From Polynucleobacter sp. (GTDB taxonomy: Bacteria > Pseudomonadota > Gammaproteobacteria > Burkholderiales > Burkholderiaceae): a stretch of DNA of 57,866 nucleotides. Location: the NCBI GenBank assembly GCA_016462905.1, contig JAEMSI010000001.1:1-57866 (forward strand), given 5' to 3'. Position 1 is the first letter of the stretch. Each line of letters starts with the position of its first letter. This document shows, piece by piece, positions 1 through 9,329 of this stretch. Position numbers and translations under genes: made by a program. The notes under the pieces were generated by a model. It was not told the origin of the DNA and made no database searches. It saw nothing but the letters and a program-made list of their open reading frames with translations.

Positions 1-52
1 CGCTTGCATGGCATGCAAGAGGTCAGCGGTTCGATCCCGCTTATCTCCACCA
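1..52 (+). tRNA. tRNA-Ala (anticodon GGC), 5' part truncated by window edge
   Basis: Anticodon arm CTTGC-ATGGCAT-GCAAG, T arm AGCGG-TTCGATC-CCGCT, 3' end TCTCCACCA with encoded CCA. Confidence 0.9.
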
Positions 53-88
53 AATTGGTAACACGTTTTTGCAGGTAAAGAATGCTTA

Positions 89-164
89 GTCCCCATCGTC
101 TAGAGGCCTAGGACATCACCCTTTCACGGTGAGTACGGGGGTTCGAATCCCCCTGGGGACGCCA
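89..164 (+). tRNA. tRNA-Glu (anticodon TTC)
   Basis: GTCCCCATCGTCTAGAGGCCTAGGACATCACCCTTTCACGGTGAGTACGGGGGTTCGAATCCCCCTGGGGACGCCA; acceptor stem GTCCCC/GGGGAC, encoded CCA. Confidence 0.97.
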
Positions 165-229
165 AGTTTTTACTTGGTTGTAGTGCAGAAGTAGTTTTGC
201 AGTAGTTGTGTATATTGTTTGTATACAAC

Positions 230-306
230 GGAGCGGTAGTTCAGTTGGTTAGAATATCGGCCTGTCACGCCGAGGGTCGCGGGTTCGAGTCCCGTCCGCT
301 CCGCCA
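230..306 (+). tRNA. tRNA-Asp (anticodon GTC)
   Basis: GGAGCGGTAGTTCAGTTGGTTAGAATATCGGCCTGTCACGCCGAGGGTCGCGGGTTCGAGTCCCGTCCGCTCCGCCA; acceptor stem GGAGCGG/CCGCTCC. Confidence 0.97.
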
Positions 307-363
307 ATGTTTAGTATCCATTCTCTTTTAGCCCATACCCCATTTCATTTGAAAGGATTTATC

Positions 364-1002
364 GTGAATCAATCTCGTTTCTTGGCTAATGTATTAGCCG
401 TTTCGTTTGCAGCCTTGAGTGTTTCTGCTTCTGTTCCCGCTTTAGCTCAGGCACCAGCTCCTGCCGCACCTGCTGCTGCTCCCGCAGCTTCAGCTACCTC
501 GATGGGACCGATGGTTGCTGAGGTCGGCGTGATGAATGCCACTGTAGAGGCGGTCGATCTTAAAAATCGCATTGTGACTTTGCGCGATAACAATGGCAAT
601 TTAGCCACCATGAATGTAGCTAAAACGATCAATAATTTAGAAAAAGTAAAAAAGGGCGATATTTTTGTAGTTGAATTTGCACAAGCGATTGCGATTGGTT
701 TAACGGTTGCTCCTAAAGGTGCTCAACCTGGCGTTGTAGGAAAGCGCACGATCACAATGGCTAGTAAAAATGCTGCTAAGCCCTTCACTGAAATTACCGA
801 TGTGTTTGTTGCAACCGCCAAAATTGACAGTATTGACGCAGCTAAACGGACTGCCGTATTAGTATTGCCTAGCGGTGAAAAGCAAAAGATTAATGTTGAT
901 AAAAAAGTTCTTGGCTTAGAGAAATTTAAGGTAGGCGATGATGTCGTAGTTGAGTATGCTGACGATATGGCGATTGGATTTGTAACTCCGCCGAAGAAGT
1001 AA
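364..1002 (+). CDS. Exported hypothetical protein with two tandem ~60-aa beta-rich repeats; ORF track start at 307 probably too early
   Basis: GTG start at 364 gives a Sec signal peptide (MNQSRFLANVLAVSFAALSVSASVPALAQA); ATG 307 directly abuts the tRNA-Asp CCA. Internal repeat plus similarity to the protein at 2263..2874. Confidence 0.75.
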   Translation: MNQSRFLANVLAVSFAALSVSASVPALAQAPAPAAPAAAPAASATSMGPMVAEVGVMNATVEAVDLKNRIVTLRDNNGNLATMNVAKTINNLEKVKKGDIFVVEFAQAIAIGLTVAPKGAQPGVVGKRTITMASKNAAKPFTEITDVFVATAKIDSIDAAKRTAVLVLPSGEKQKINVDKKVLGLEKFKVGDDVVVEYADDMAIGFVTPPKK

Positions 1003-1068
1003 TTTAATAAGTAATTTAATAAGTAAGCTAAGAAATAAGCTAAGAAATAAGCTAAAAAGTAATTCGCA
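997..1068. repeat. Six degenerate 12-bp tandem units (consensus AAGTAANNNTAAN) starting at the stop codon of the upstream CDS
   Basis: Units: aagtaatttaat x2, aagtaagctaag, aaataagctaag, aaataagctaaa, aagtaattcgca. Confidence 0.85.
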
Positions 1069-1118
1069 AAGAAGACCAATGAGCCTTGATTTTTATCATC
1101 AAGCGCTTATTGGCTCTT

Positions 1119-2174
1119 TTAAATCACATTTAAGGTGTTTGGATTTTTGCTTAAATGAAATTCACCAATCGTTTTCGCCTCTGCAAAACCATTCTGGTGA
1201 AAAATATCTAAAACAGTGTGTTCGGCACTGGGTGCACAGGCCACCAATAATCCACCGCTAGTTTGCGGATCGCTTAATACTTGTTGCTGCCACTCAGTTA
1301 GATGCGTGGCTAAGTGAATTTCCTTGCCAAAACTGGCCCAGTTGCGAGTAGACGCTCCTGTAAAGACTTTATTTTTTACATGCTCGAGTGCCTCATTGAT
1401 CACCGGGACAGTGTTCCATTCGATGGTTGCGCTTAATTGCGAACCGCGGCAAATTTCTAGCAGATGCCCCGTTAAGCCAAAACCGGTAACGTCGGTAAGG
1501 GCGTGAACATCCGCCAGATTCGACAAGTTTTGTCCTGGCGTATTAAGTTGCGTAGTGAGCTCAATCATTTTGGCGTAAGCCGCAGGGGATAAGATTTCTT
1601 TTTTTAGGGCGGCACTTAAAATTCCGATGCCCAAGGGTTTGCTCAGAATAATCTTGTCGCCTGCTTTGGCGCCATTATTACGCTTTAATTTTTTGGGGTC
1701 GACCATGCCAATCACGACTAAACCATAAATGGGTTCAAGCGTATCGATTGAATGACCACCGGCAATGGGGATGCCTGCTGCCGTGCAGACTGACTCACCA
1801 CCAGCCGTGATTTGCTGAATTACCTCGATTGGCAATACATTGATCGGCATTCCCAAGAGCGCCAGCGCCATAATCGGTTGTGCTCCCATCGCATAAATAT
1901 CGGAAATGGCATTGGTAGCGGCAATTTTTCCAAAATCAAATGGGTTGTCGACAATGGGCGTAAAAAAATCAGTGGTAGCAACGATTGCTTGGTTTTCGTT
2001 AATTTGATAAACCGCAGCATCTTCATTATTGTCATTACCCGCCAAGAGTTGCGGCGGAATCCATTTGGCGTTGGCATTGTTTAGGATCTCGCTTAGTACG
2101 CTAGGGGCTATCTTGCAGCCACAGCCACCGCCATGGGCGAGTGAGGTAAGACGAGGGATATTGGGAGAGGACAT
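1119..2174 (-). CDS. selD: Selenide, water dikinase (selenophosphate synthetase), Cys form
   Basis: 351 aa; N-terminal LAHGGGCGCKIAP motif, DVTGFGLTGHLLE, DPQTSGGLL motifs. Confidence 0.95.
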   Translation of the reverse strand: MSSPNIPRLTSLAHGGGCGCKIAPSVLSEILNNANAKWIPPQLLAGNDNNEDAAVYQINENQAIVATTDFFTPIVDNPFDFGKIAATNAISDIYAMGAQPIMALALLGMPINVLPIEVIQQITAGGESVCTAAGIPIAGGHSIDTLEPIYGLVVIGMVDPKKLKRNNGAKAGDKIILSKPLGIGILSAALKKEILSPAAYAKMIELTTQLNTPGQNLSNLADVHALTDVTGFGLTGHLLEICRGSQLSATIEWNTVPVINEALEHVKNKVFTGASTRNWASFGKEIHLATHLTEWQQQVLSDPQTSGGLLVACAPSAEHTVLDIFHQNGFAEAKTIGEFHLSKNPNTLNVI

Positions 2175-2262
2175 GAATTAAAAAGCAATTTATCAATATC
2201 AAAATACGAAAAACAGATGTTGATTGATATTGCCTGATGTAGACTGATTTTGTTTTAAAACT

Positions 2263-2874
2263 TTACTTTTTTACTGGCGCACTAAATGAGGCTGCCATCG
2301 AATCGGTAAAGACCACTCTAACTTGATCATTCACTTTGACATCATTTAACAAGCCTTGATCTTGAACTTTGAGGGTTTCCATTTTTCCATCAGGCCCTTT
2401 AATTGAAACTGTTTTCTTATTTAAATCGACCCCGACTACATCAGAAACAATCGTGGTGGTGTTCACAATAATTTGAGAGGGTTTATCACCCGGCTTAGCA
2501 GTTGTGGTTGTCGTCGTTACCTGTTCGCTCCGGATTCCAGACGAGTTTGTTTTGATGAGCTCTACTGCGACAGCAAGTTCATAAGTTACATTTAGTAAAT
2601 CGCCCACTTTAATTTGGGAGAAGTTTTTAATTTCAGGCCCAGCAATAAATTTTTTCTCGCCGTCTTTGCTTTTTAGTGTGATGGTTCTGGTATTGGCATC
2701 AATATTGGTCACCACTGCTTCGGCTAATTGAAATTTTTCATCCGAAGACGCTGAATCTTTAATGATTTCACCTGATGTTTTACTTGGGCTGGCTGGAGTA
2801 GGTTGACTCAATGCGATATTCGAAACCAAGAGTCCTGCGCTAAGTAATACCGAATAAATGAGTGGGTGGTTCAT
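2263..2874 (-). CDS. Exported hypothetical protein, two-repeat paralog of 364..1002 product
   Basis: Signal peptide; repeats VVTNIDANTRTITLKSKDG... and VVGVDLNKKTVSIKGPDG...; C-terminus SFSAPVKK resembles GFVTPPKK of the other protein. Confidence 0.7.
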   Translation of the reverse strand: MNHPLIYSVLLSAGLLVSNIALSQPTPASPSKTSGEIIKDSASSDEKFQLAEAVVTNIDANTRTITLKSKDGEKKFIAGPEIKNFSQIKVGDLLNVTYELAVAVELIKTNSSGIRSEQVTTTTTTAKPGDKPSQIIVNTTTIVSDVVGVDLNKKTVSIKGPDGKMETLKVQDQGLLNDVKVNDQVRVVFTDSMAASFSAPVKK

Positions 2875-2933
2875 AAGATCGCTTTCTTTCGTTATGAATA
2901 GGATTTCGACAATGGGGGATAACTTTTATTTGA

Positions 2934-3848
2934 TTATGAACCGATTTGATTCGCCCACCAGTTCCCTGAAAATTGACCTTGCAACCAATCGATTAGATTG
3001 CTGACCTTACTGGGAACCAATCGGGGCGAGGAAAATACCGCGTGAATCTCTTGTGAAGGCAGGTTCCAATCTTGCAATAAGGGTTTCAAATTGCGATTGC
3101 TAATCGAGTGTTGCGCCACATACCAGGGCAAGGCTGCCAAGCCCAAATGGCTGAGCGTTGCTGCCAAGAGGGTCGATAAATTATTCGATTGCAGAGGGCC
3201 GTTCACTTGAATTGACTTCGTGTCCCCATCGCGACCGGTAAAGTGCCAGCGGTGATCGCCTTGAACCGAACTGTAAATCAGAGCTTTGTGCTTACTTAAG
3301 TCGCTCGGGATGGAAGGGGTGCCGTATTTTTTTAAGTATTCGGGAGTCGCCACTAAAACCCAAGGATTTAATCCTAAATAGCGCGAGCCCAAGGTTGAAT
3401 CGGGAAGGCGTCCCATCCGAATGGCGATATCGACCCCTTGTTCCACCAAATTAACGTAACGATCATCGAGACTCAAGCTCACTTGAATTTGGGGATGATC
3501 CCCCATAAATTGAATCATCAGTGGGGTGAGAACGCGTCTGCCAAATGCAACGGAACTGCTGATGCTGAGCTTTCCTTTTACCTCGGTTTGCAGTAATCCT
3601 GCCAAGTTATCGGCATCCTCGAGTTCTTGGGCAATGTTTTTGCACTTGTCGTAATACAACTTTCCAATTTCAGTCGGGGTAACCCCCCGTGTGCTGCGGT
3701 GCAACAATAGCGAGCCTAAATGCTTTTCGAGAGCGGCAACGTGCTTGGTAGCGGTAGGCTGGGTTATTCCAAGACTCGCTGCCGCCTTGCTAAAAGAGCC
3801 AGTTTCGACTACCCGAATAAAAAGAGATATACCCTGAACACGATCCAT
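2934..3848 (-). CDS. LysR family transcriptional regulator
   Basis: N-terminal HTH (FIRVVETGSFSKAAASLGITQPTATKHVAALEKHLGSLLLHRSTRGVTPTEIG), LysR substrate-binding domain. Confidence 0.95.
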   Translation of the reverse strand: MDRVQGISLFIRVVETGSFSKAAASLGITQPTATKHVAALEKHLGSLLLHRSTRGVTPTEIGKLYYDKCKNIAQELEDADNLAGLLQTEVKGKLSISSSVAFGRRVLTPLMIQFMGDHPQIQVSLSLDDRYVNLVEQGVDIAIRMGRLPDSTLGSRYLGLNPWVLVATPEYLKKYGTPSIPSDLSKHKALIYSSVQGDHRWHFTGRDGDTKSIQVNGPLQSNNLSTLLAATLSHLGLAALPWYVAQHSISNRNLKPLLQDWNLPSQEIHAVFSSPRLVPSKVSNLIDWLQGQFSGNWWANQIGS

Positions 3849-3878
3849 TCCTATATTCTATATGATTCTGGTTAGGGT

Positions 3879-3893
3879 ATTCCAATTTGGAAT
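3879..3893. promoter_or_regulatory. Candidate LysR-type operator (T-N11-A palindrome) in divergent LysR/gcl intergenic region
   Basis: Perfect inverted repeat ATTCCA-ATT-TGGAAT. Confidence 0.5.
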
Positions 3894-3985
3894 AGATGAT
3901 ATTTGAGTTCCGCTATTCTCTATTGAGCGCGATTGCAGGATGATCACACCATTACAAAAAATACCTTATCTTCGGAGAGAAAACC

Positions 3986-5776
3986 ATGGCAAAAATGAAA
4001 GCAGCAATGGCGGCAGTATTGGTGATGGAAAAAGAGGGTGTTACAACTGCCTTCGGTGTGCCTGGCGCGGCAATTAATCCACTTTACGCCCAGTTGCGTG
4101 AGCGTCAATCGATTACCCATATTTTGGCGCGTCACGTTGAAGGCGCTTCGCATATGGCTGAAGGCTATACCCGTGCCAAGGCAGGCAATATTGGTGTGTG
4201 TATTGGAACCTCGGGCCCCGCTGGAACCGACATGATTACCGGTTTGTATTCTGCCAGCGCAGATTCGATTCCAATTCTTTGCATTACGGGCCAAGCTCCC
4301 CGTGCACGTCTTTACAAAGAAGATTTCCAAGCGGTAGATATTGAAAGTATTGCGAAGCCAGTCACCAAGATGGCCGTGACGGTGCGCGAGCCTGGTTTAG
4401 TACCGCGCGTTTTCCAACAAGCATTTCATGTGATGCGTTCTGGCCGTCCTGGCCCAGTTCTAATCGATTTGCCGATTGATGTGCAAATGGCCGAGATTGA
4501 ATTTGACATTGATACTTATGAGCCCTTGTCCGTTTACAAGCCAGCAGCAAGCCGTAAGCAAATTGAAAAAGCAATGGAAATGCTGATGACGGCTGAGAAG
4601 CCCTTGATTGTGGCTGGCGGTGGAATTATTAATGCCGATGCTTCGGATTTATTAGTCCAGTTTGCCGATATTACCGGCATCCCAGTCATTCCTACTTTGA
4701 TGGGCTGGGGATCGATTCCCGATGATCATCCTTTAATGGCGGGCATGGTGGGTTTGCAAACCGCACATCGCTACGGTAATGCTACCTTGTTAGCGAGTGA
4801 CTTTGTTTTGGGTATTGGTAACCGTTGGGCTAATCGCCATACCGGTTCGGTAGATGTCTACACGAAAGGCCGCAAATTTATTCACGTGGATATTGAGCCG
4901 ACTCAAATTGGTCGCGTCTTTACTCCCGATTATGGAATCGTTTCGGATGCCAAAGCAGCGCTGCAGTTATTTGTTGAAGTAGCGAAAGAGTGGAAGGCAA
5001 AAGGCAAGTTAAATAATTACAGCGATTGGGTAAGCCGTTGCCAAGAGCGTAAGAAGCTGATGTTGCGTAAGACCGATTTTGATAATGTTCCTGTCAAGCC
5101 ACAACGTGTTTATCAGGAAATGAATACGGCTTTTGGTCGCGATACGATTTATGTGACGACGATTGGTTTATCGCAAATTGCAGGTGGTCAGTTCTTGCAT
5201 GTGTACGGTGAGCGCCAGTGGATTAACTGTGGGCAAGCCGGCCCATTAGGTTGGACTATTCCTGCTGCCTTGGGCGTACTAGCTGCTGATCCAACGCGTA
5301 CCGTGGTGGGTTTATCGGGCGACTACGATTTTCAATTCTTAATTGAAGAATTAGCAGTGGGTGCGCAATTTAAATTACCGCTGGTGATGGTTTTAGTTAA
5401 TAACAGTTATTTGGGCTTAATTCGTCAGGCGCAACGTGGTTTTGATATGGACTACTGTGTTCAGTTGGCTTTTGACAATATCAATGTGGACGATGCTAAC
5501 CTCAAAGGCTATGGTGTTGACCACGGTAAGGTAGTGGAAGGTTTAGGTTGCAAATCATTACGCGTTACTGATCCCGCCAAGATTCACGCGGCTTTAGTTG
5601 AAGCGCAAAAGATGGCGAAGGAGTTCCGTGTACCCGTTGTGGTTGAGGTGATCTTAGAGAAAGTAACCAATATTGCGATGGGCATGGAAATTGATAACAT
5701 CAATGAGTTTGAAGAAATCGATTGCCGTCACCCCGCAGGCCGTGAAGGTTTGCAAATGGCAGGTCTATTAGATTAA
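3986..5776 (+). CDS. gcl: Glyoxylate carboligase (tartronate-semialdehyde synthase)
   Basis: 596 aa; [60 protein letters not shown] is near identical to the Gcl signature region. Confidence 0.97.
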   Translation: MAKMKAAMAAVLVMEKEGVTTAFGVPGAAINPLYAQLRERQSITHILARHVEGASHMAEGYTRAKAGNIGVCIGTSGPAGTDMITGLYSASADSIPILCITGQAPRARLYKEDFQAVDIESIAKPVTKMAVTVREPGLVPRVFQQAFHVMRSGRPGPVLIDLPIDVQMAEIEFDIDTYEPLSVYKPAASRKQIEKAMEMLMTAEKPLIVAGGGIINADASDLLVQFADITGIPVIPTLMGWGSIPDDHPLMAGMVGLQTAHRYGNATLLASDFVLGIGNRWANRHTGSVDVYTKGRKFIHVDIEPTQIGRVFTPDYGIVSDAKAALQLFVEVAKEWKAKGKLNNYSDWVSRCQERKKLMLRKTDFDNVPVKPQRVYQEMNTAFGRDTIYVTTIGLSQIAGGQFLHVYGERQWINCGQAGPLGWTIPAALGVLAADPTRTVVGLSGDYDFQFLIEELAVGAQFKLPLVMVLVNNSYLGLIRQAQRGFDMDYCVQLAFDNINVDDANLKGYGVDHGKVVEGLGCKSLRVTDPAKIHAALVEAQKMAKEFRVPVVVEVILEKVTNIAMGMEIDNINEFEEIDCRHPAGREGLQMAGLLD

Positions 5777-5799
5777 TTGGTTATCAACTTTTTTGATGT

Positions 5800-5824
5800 G
5801 AGCCCAGATTAAACCCCTGGGCTC
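5800..5824 (+). terminator. Rho-independent terminator/attenuator between gcl and hyi
   Basis: GAGCCCAG (5800-5807) / CTGGGCTC (5817-5824) stem followed by tcgcttttttg. Confidence 0.7.
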
Positions 5825-5868
5825 TCGCTTTTTTGTTTTAAGCTAGTTTTATCTAAAAAGGATTAAAA

Positions 5869-6642
5869 ATGCCGAAGTTTGCTGCAAACCTGACGATGTT
5901 GTTTAATGAAGTTCCCTTTATGGAACGCTTTGATAAAGCTGGTGCTGCTGGTTTTAAAGCGGTTGAATTCCTCTTTCCTTACCCATTTTCTGCGGCAGAT
6001 ATTAAAAGCAAACTCGACAGTAATGGTTTGCAATTAATTTTGCATAACTTGCCTGCTGGTGATTGGGATGCGGGTGAGCGCGGAATTGCCTGTTTACCCA
6101 ACCGAGTGGATGAATTTAAGGCAGGGGTTTCAAAAGCAATTGAATACGCCAAGGTATTAGGTGTGAAACAACTGAATTGTTTGGCTGGAAAAGCGCCTGC
6201 TGATGTAGATCGCAAAGTCTTGCACGCTACTTTTGTAAATAACTTAAAGTACGCAGCAGCTGAGTTAAAGAAAAATGGTTTGAATTTATTAATTGAGCCG
6301 ATTAATACCTATGATATTCCCGGATTCTTCTTGTCCGGAACGGCACAAGGGATTGCGATATTGGATGAAGTAGCGGCCGATAATGCCTTCTTGCAATACG
6401 ATATTTATCATGCGCAACGCATGGAAGGTGAGTTGGCAAATTCGATGCAAAAATATTTTAAGCGCATTGGTCATATTCAATTAGCGGATAATCCGGGTCG
6501 AAACGAACCCGGTACCGGTGAAATTAATTATTCTTTTTTGTTTCAGATGATTGATCGCTTGGGCTACACCGGTTGGATTGGTTGTGAATACAAACCAGCT
6601 AGCACCACCGAGGCAGGCTTGGGCTGGATGAAGTCGCTTTAA
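5869..6642 (+). CDS. hyi: Hydroxypyruvate isomerase
   Basis: 257 aa xylose-isomerase-like TIM barrel protein; MPKFAANLTMLFNEVPFMERFDKAGAAGFKAVEFLFPY; follows gcl. Confidence 0.93.
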   Translation: MPKFAANLTMLFNEVPFMERFDKAGAAGFKAVEFLFPYPFSAADIKSKLDSNGLQLILHNLPAGDWDAGERGIACLPNRVDEFKAGVSKAIEYAKVLGVKQLNCLAGKAPADVDRKVLHATFVNNLKYAAAELKKNGLNLLIEPINTYDIPGFFLSGTAQGIAILDEVAADNAFLQYDIYHAQRMEGELANSMQKYFKRIGHIQLADNPGRNEPGTGEINYSFLFQMIDRLGYTGWIGCEYKPASTTEAGLGWMKSL

Positions 6643-6695
6643 TCGGTCTGTACTAAGACAGATTATTTCTTTTTTTTTAATATAAAAGGTTTTAT

Positions 6696-7598
6696 ATGAA
6701 CACAGGATTGAAATTGGGTTTTGTTGGTCTGGGCATCATGGGCGCACCCATGGCGGGCCATTTATTAAAAGCGGGTAACGCCTTATTTGTTAGCACTCGC
6801 AGTAAAGTGCCTGCGGAATTGTTAGCTGCTGGTGCAGTTCAATGCGCTAGTGCTGCTGAAGTAGCTAAGCAAGCCGATATTATTTTCACGATGGTGCCCG
6901 ATACTCCTGATGTCGAGAAGGTATTGTTTGGTGAAAATGGGATTGCTTCAGGTATTAGTAAGGGCAAAGTGGTAGTTGATATGAGCTCCATCTCGCCGAT
7001 TGCGACCAAGGAGTTTGCTAAGAAATTAAACGGTATGGGATGCGATTATTTGGATGCGCCTGTTTCGGGTGGACAAGTTGGCGCTCAAAATGCCACTTTA
7101 TCAATTATGGTTGGCGGTGATGACAAGGTCTTCGCACGCATTAAACCTATTTTTGAATTGATGGGTAAAAATATTAATTTAGTGGGCGGTAATGGTGATG
7201 GTCAAACCGCTAAAGTAGCCAACCAAATTATCGTCGCTTTAAATATTGAAGCGGTAGGTGAGGCTTTGTTATTTGCTGCTAAAGCAGGCGCTGATCCTGA
7301 AAAAGTCCGCCAAGCTTTGATGGGTGGCTTTGCTAGTTCGAAGATTTTAGAAGTGCACGGTGAGCGCATGGTAAAACGCACCTTTAATCCTGGTTTTCGC
7401 ATCGAACTGCATCAAAAGGATTTGAATTTAGCCTTAAACAGTGCGCGTGCTTTAGGCGTTTCTTTGCCGAATACGGCAACGGCTCAAGAGTTATTTAATT
7501 CTTGCTCGGCTCATGGCGGTAAAGCATGGGATCATTCAGCCATGGTTCGTGCTTTGGAGAAGTTAGCCAATTTTGAAATTGGACAAAAAGCAAATTGA
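6696..7598 (+). CDS. glxR: 2-hydroxy-3-oxopropionate (tartronate semialdehyde) reductase
   Basis: 300 aa; GFVGLGIMGAPMAGHLLKAG, DAPVSGGQVGA motifs; operon with gcl-hyi. Confidence 0.92.
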   Translation: MNTGLKLGFVGLGIMGAPMAGHLLKAGNALFVSTRSKVPAELLAAGAVQCASAAEVAKQADIIFTMVPDTPDVEKVLFGENGIASGISKGKVVVDMSSISPIATKEFAKKLNGMGCDYLDAPVSGGQVGAQNATLSIMVGGDDKVFARIKPIFELMGKNINLVGGNGDGQTAKVANQIIVALNIEAVGEALLFAAKAGADPEKVRQALMGGFASSKILEVHGERMVKRTFNPGFRIELHQKDLNLALNSARALGVSLPNTATAQELFNSCSAHGGKAWDHSAMVRALEKLANFEIGQKAN

Positions 7599-7613
7599 TA
7601 TTGATCGGTTGAT

Positions 7614-8228
7614 ATGGGGAATGATCGAGACCCGCAAGCCCGCTTAATTGTGTATTTGCATGGTTTTCGATCCTCGCCCAATTCATCCAAAGCAAAACTG
7701 ACTGCTGAGGCAGTTCAGGTTCAAATCGACAAAGGTAAAGCCATCGATTGGTTTTGTCCGCAATTGCCGCCATCGCCACAGTTGGCCATGGATAATGTGA
7801 TTCAACGAATTGAACGTTCTACCGCACCCCATTTAACGGTGATTGGTTCTTCTCTAGGCGGGTTTTATGCTACCTACTTAGGGGAACGTTATGCACAGCG
7901 CCATTGCAAAGTGATTCTCTTAAATCCCGCCGTGAGAGCAGCGCGGGAGTTAGCTCCTTACGTCGGAACATTAACGACTTATGACAGCGATGAGCCCTTT
8001 GAATGGCGCGCAGATTATGTTGAGCAATTAAAAGCCCAACAAATCGAACAGATTACCAAGCCAGAACGGTATTTCTTAATTGCCGCCAAGGGTGATGAGT
8101 TGCTCGATTGGCATGAAATGGTGGCTCATTATCCGGGCGCCAAACAATTGGTTTTGGAGGGGAGCGATCACGGCTTAAGTGATTATCCCGATTATTTGAA
8201 AGAGGTACTGCAATTCGCGTGCTTTTGA
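7614..8228 (+). CDS. YqiA-family esterase (alpha/beta hydrolase)
   Basis: YLHGFRSSPNSSKA, GSSLGGFYATYLGERY nucleophile elbow, GSDHGLSDY. Confidence 0.85.
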   Translation: MGNDRDPQARLIVYLHGFRSSPNSSKAKLTAEAVQVQIDKGKAIDWFCPQLPPSPQLAMDNVIQRIERSTAPHLTVIGSSLGGFYATYLGERYAQRHCKVILLNPAVRAARELAPYVGTLTTYDSDEPFEWRADYVEQLKAQQIEQITKPERYFLIAAKGDELLDWHEMVAHYPGAKQLVLEGSDHGLSDYPDYLKEVLQFACF

Positions 8229-8250
8229 AGCATTCATCCTATAATTAATC

Positions 8251-8982
8251 ATGTCTTCTAGTACTCTTCATGTCAAAGTATGGCGCGGCGCCGAACAAGG
8301 CGAATTTATTGAATATGAAGTTCCACGCGCTGCTAATCAAACGGTTTTAGATGTAGTGACATATATCCAGCGCAAGCTTGATTCTTCATTAAGCTATCGC
8401 TTCGCCTGTCGGGTGGGTATGTGCGGTTCCTGTGCCATGACAGTCAATGGTAAAGCTCGCTGGACTTGCCGAACCCATGTGGCTGCATTAGGGTCGGGTA
8501 GCGAGCTTGAAATTGCACCATTAAATAATTTACCCGTGATTAAAGATTTGGCAACGGATATGCGCGAGTTCTTTGACAAGATGAATACTGCCAAAGGATT
8601 TTTTAAAGGTGAAAAAACCCGACACGATGACTTTGCCAAAGTAAAACCTCATTCTCTAGAGCGCCAGCTGGCAAATGCCGGAATCGAATGCATTGGCTGC
8701 GGCGTTTGTTATGCCTCGTGCGAAGTGGTAGCGAGCCGTGAAGATTATTTAGGTCCAGCTGCTTTAAATCGCGCATGGACTTTAGTAAATGATGTGCGCG
8801 ATTCCCAGCAATTGGATCGGTTAAGGGCGGTAGCAGGCGATGCCGGTTGCCATTCTTGCCATACGCAAGGGACTTGCTCTGAGCGCTGCCCTAAACAAAT
8901 TGAGCCTACAGCAGGTATTGCGGGTTTGAAAAAGATCGTTGGACGCGCAGCGATATTAGGTAGTAAGTGGGGCAAATTGTAA
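8251..8982 (+). CDS. Succinate dehydrogenase/fumarate reductase iron-sulfur subunit
   Basis: CRVGMCGSCAMTVNGKARWTC [2Fe-2S], CIGCGVCYASC [4Fe-4S], CHTQGTCSERCPK [3Fe-4S]. Confidence 0.93.
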   Translation: MSSSTLHVKVWRGAEQGEFIEYEVPRAANQTVLDVVTYIQRKLDSSLSYRFACRVGMCGSCAMTVNGKARWTCRTHVAALGSGSELEIAPLNNLPVIKDLATDMREFFDKMNTAKGFFKGEKTRHDDFAKVKPHSLERQLANAGIECIGCGVCYASCEVVASREDYLGPAALNRAWTLVNDVRDSQQLDRLRAVAGDAGCHSCHTQGTCSERCPKQIEPTAGIAGLKKIVGRAAILGSKWGKL

Positions 8983-9329
8983 TGAACACCGCTGTATTAC
9001 AAGCAAAGCTTTGGTATGCACAACGCATTAGCGCGATGGTACTCGCACTTTGCGTAGCGATTCATTTGCTCATTATTTATTACGCGATTCAAAATGGCTT
9101 GTCGGCTGCTGAAATTTTAGGTCGGACCCGTGGTAATTTAATATTTGCGCTTTTCTATGAAATCTTTGTCTTGGCGTGTTTAGTGCATGCGCCGATTGGT
9201 TTGTCTAATATTTTGCGAGAAAATACGGGTGATTCCTTTATTACGCGTGTTTTGCCGTGGTTATTGGCTGCTTTGATTCTCGTCTTGGGCAATATGGCTG
9301 TGCTGGGAGTGGTTTGGGGTACTGCATAA
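8982..9329 (+). CDS. Succinate dehydrogenase/fumarate reductase membrane anchor subunit (C-like)
   Basis: Three predicted TM helices, ATG at 8982 overlapping the upstream stop; position in operon. ORF track start (8967, GTG) is probably too early. Confidence 0.8.
   Translation: MNTAVLQAKLWYAQRISAMVLALCVAIHLLIIYYAIQNGLSAAEILGRTRGNLIFALFYEIFVLACLVHAPIGLSNILRENTGDSFITRVLPWLLAALILVLGNMAVLGVVWGTA

Noticed and set aside
307-363. N-terminal extension MFSIHSLLAHTPFHLKGFI of the first ORF
   Set aside because: ATG 307 is contiguous with the tRNA CCA end; the GTG at 364 begins a normal signal peptide.
723-1079. 118-aa minus-strand ORF with YFLAYFLAYLLNYLLN repeats
   Set aside because: Antisense to the 364..1002 CDS; its repetitive N-terminus is just the reverse translation of the 12-bp stop-codon repeat.
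1079-1261. 60-aa plus-strand ORF after the tandem repeat
   Set aside because: Mostly antisense to the 3' end of selD; no domain or clear RBS.
2194-2232. CAATATCAA...TTGATATTG inverted repeat upstream of selD as a terminator or riboswitch
   Set aside because: AT-rich 9-bp arms with a 21-nt loop and no T tract; insufficient evidence for a specific function.
3944-4330. 128-aa minus-strand ORF over the start of gcl
   Set aside because: Antisense to strongly supported gcl; no recognisable family.
8838-8900. CHSCH motif in the SdhB-like protein as a c-type heme site
   Set aside because: The protein has no signal peptide, and these Cys belong to the conserved Fe-S ligand region of SdhB/FrdB.
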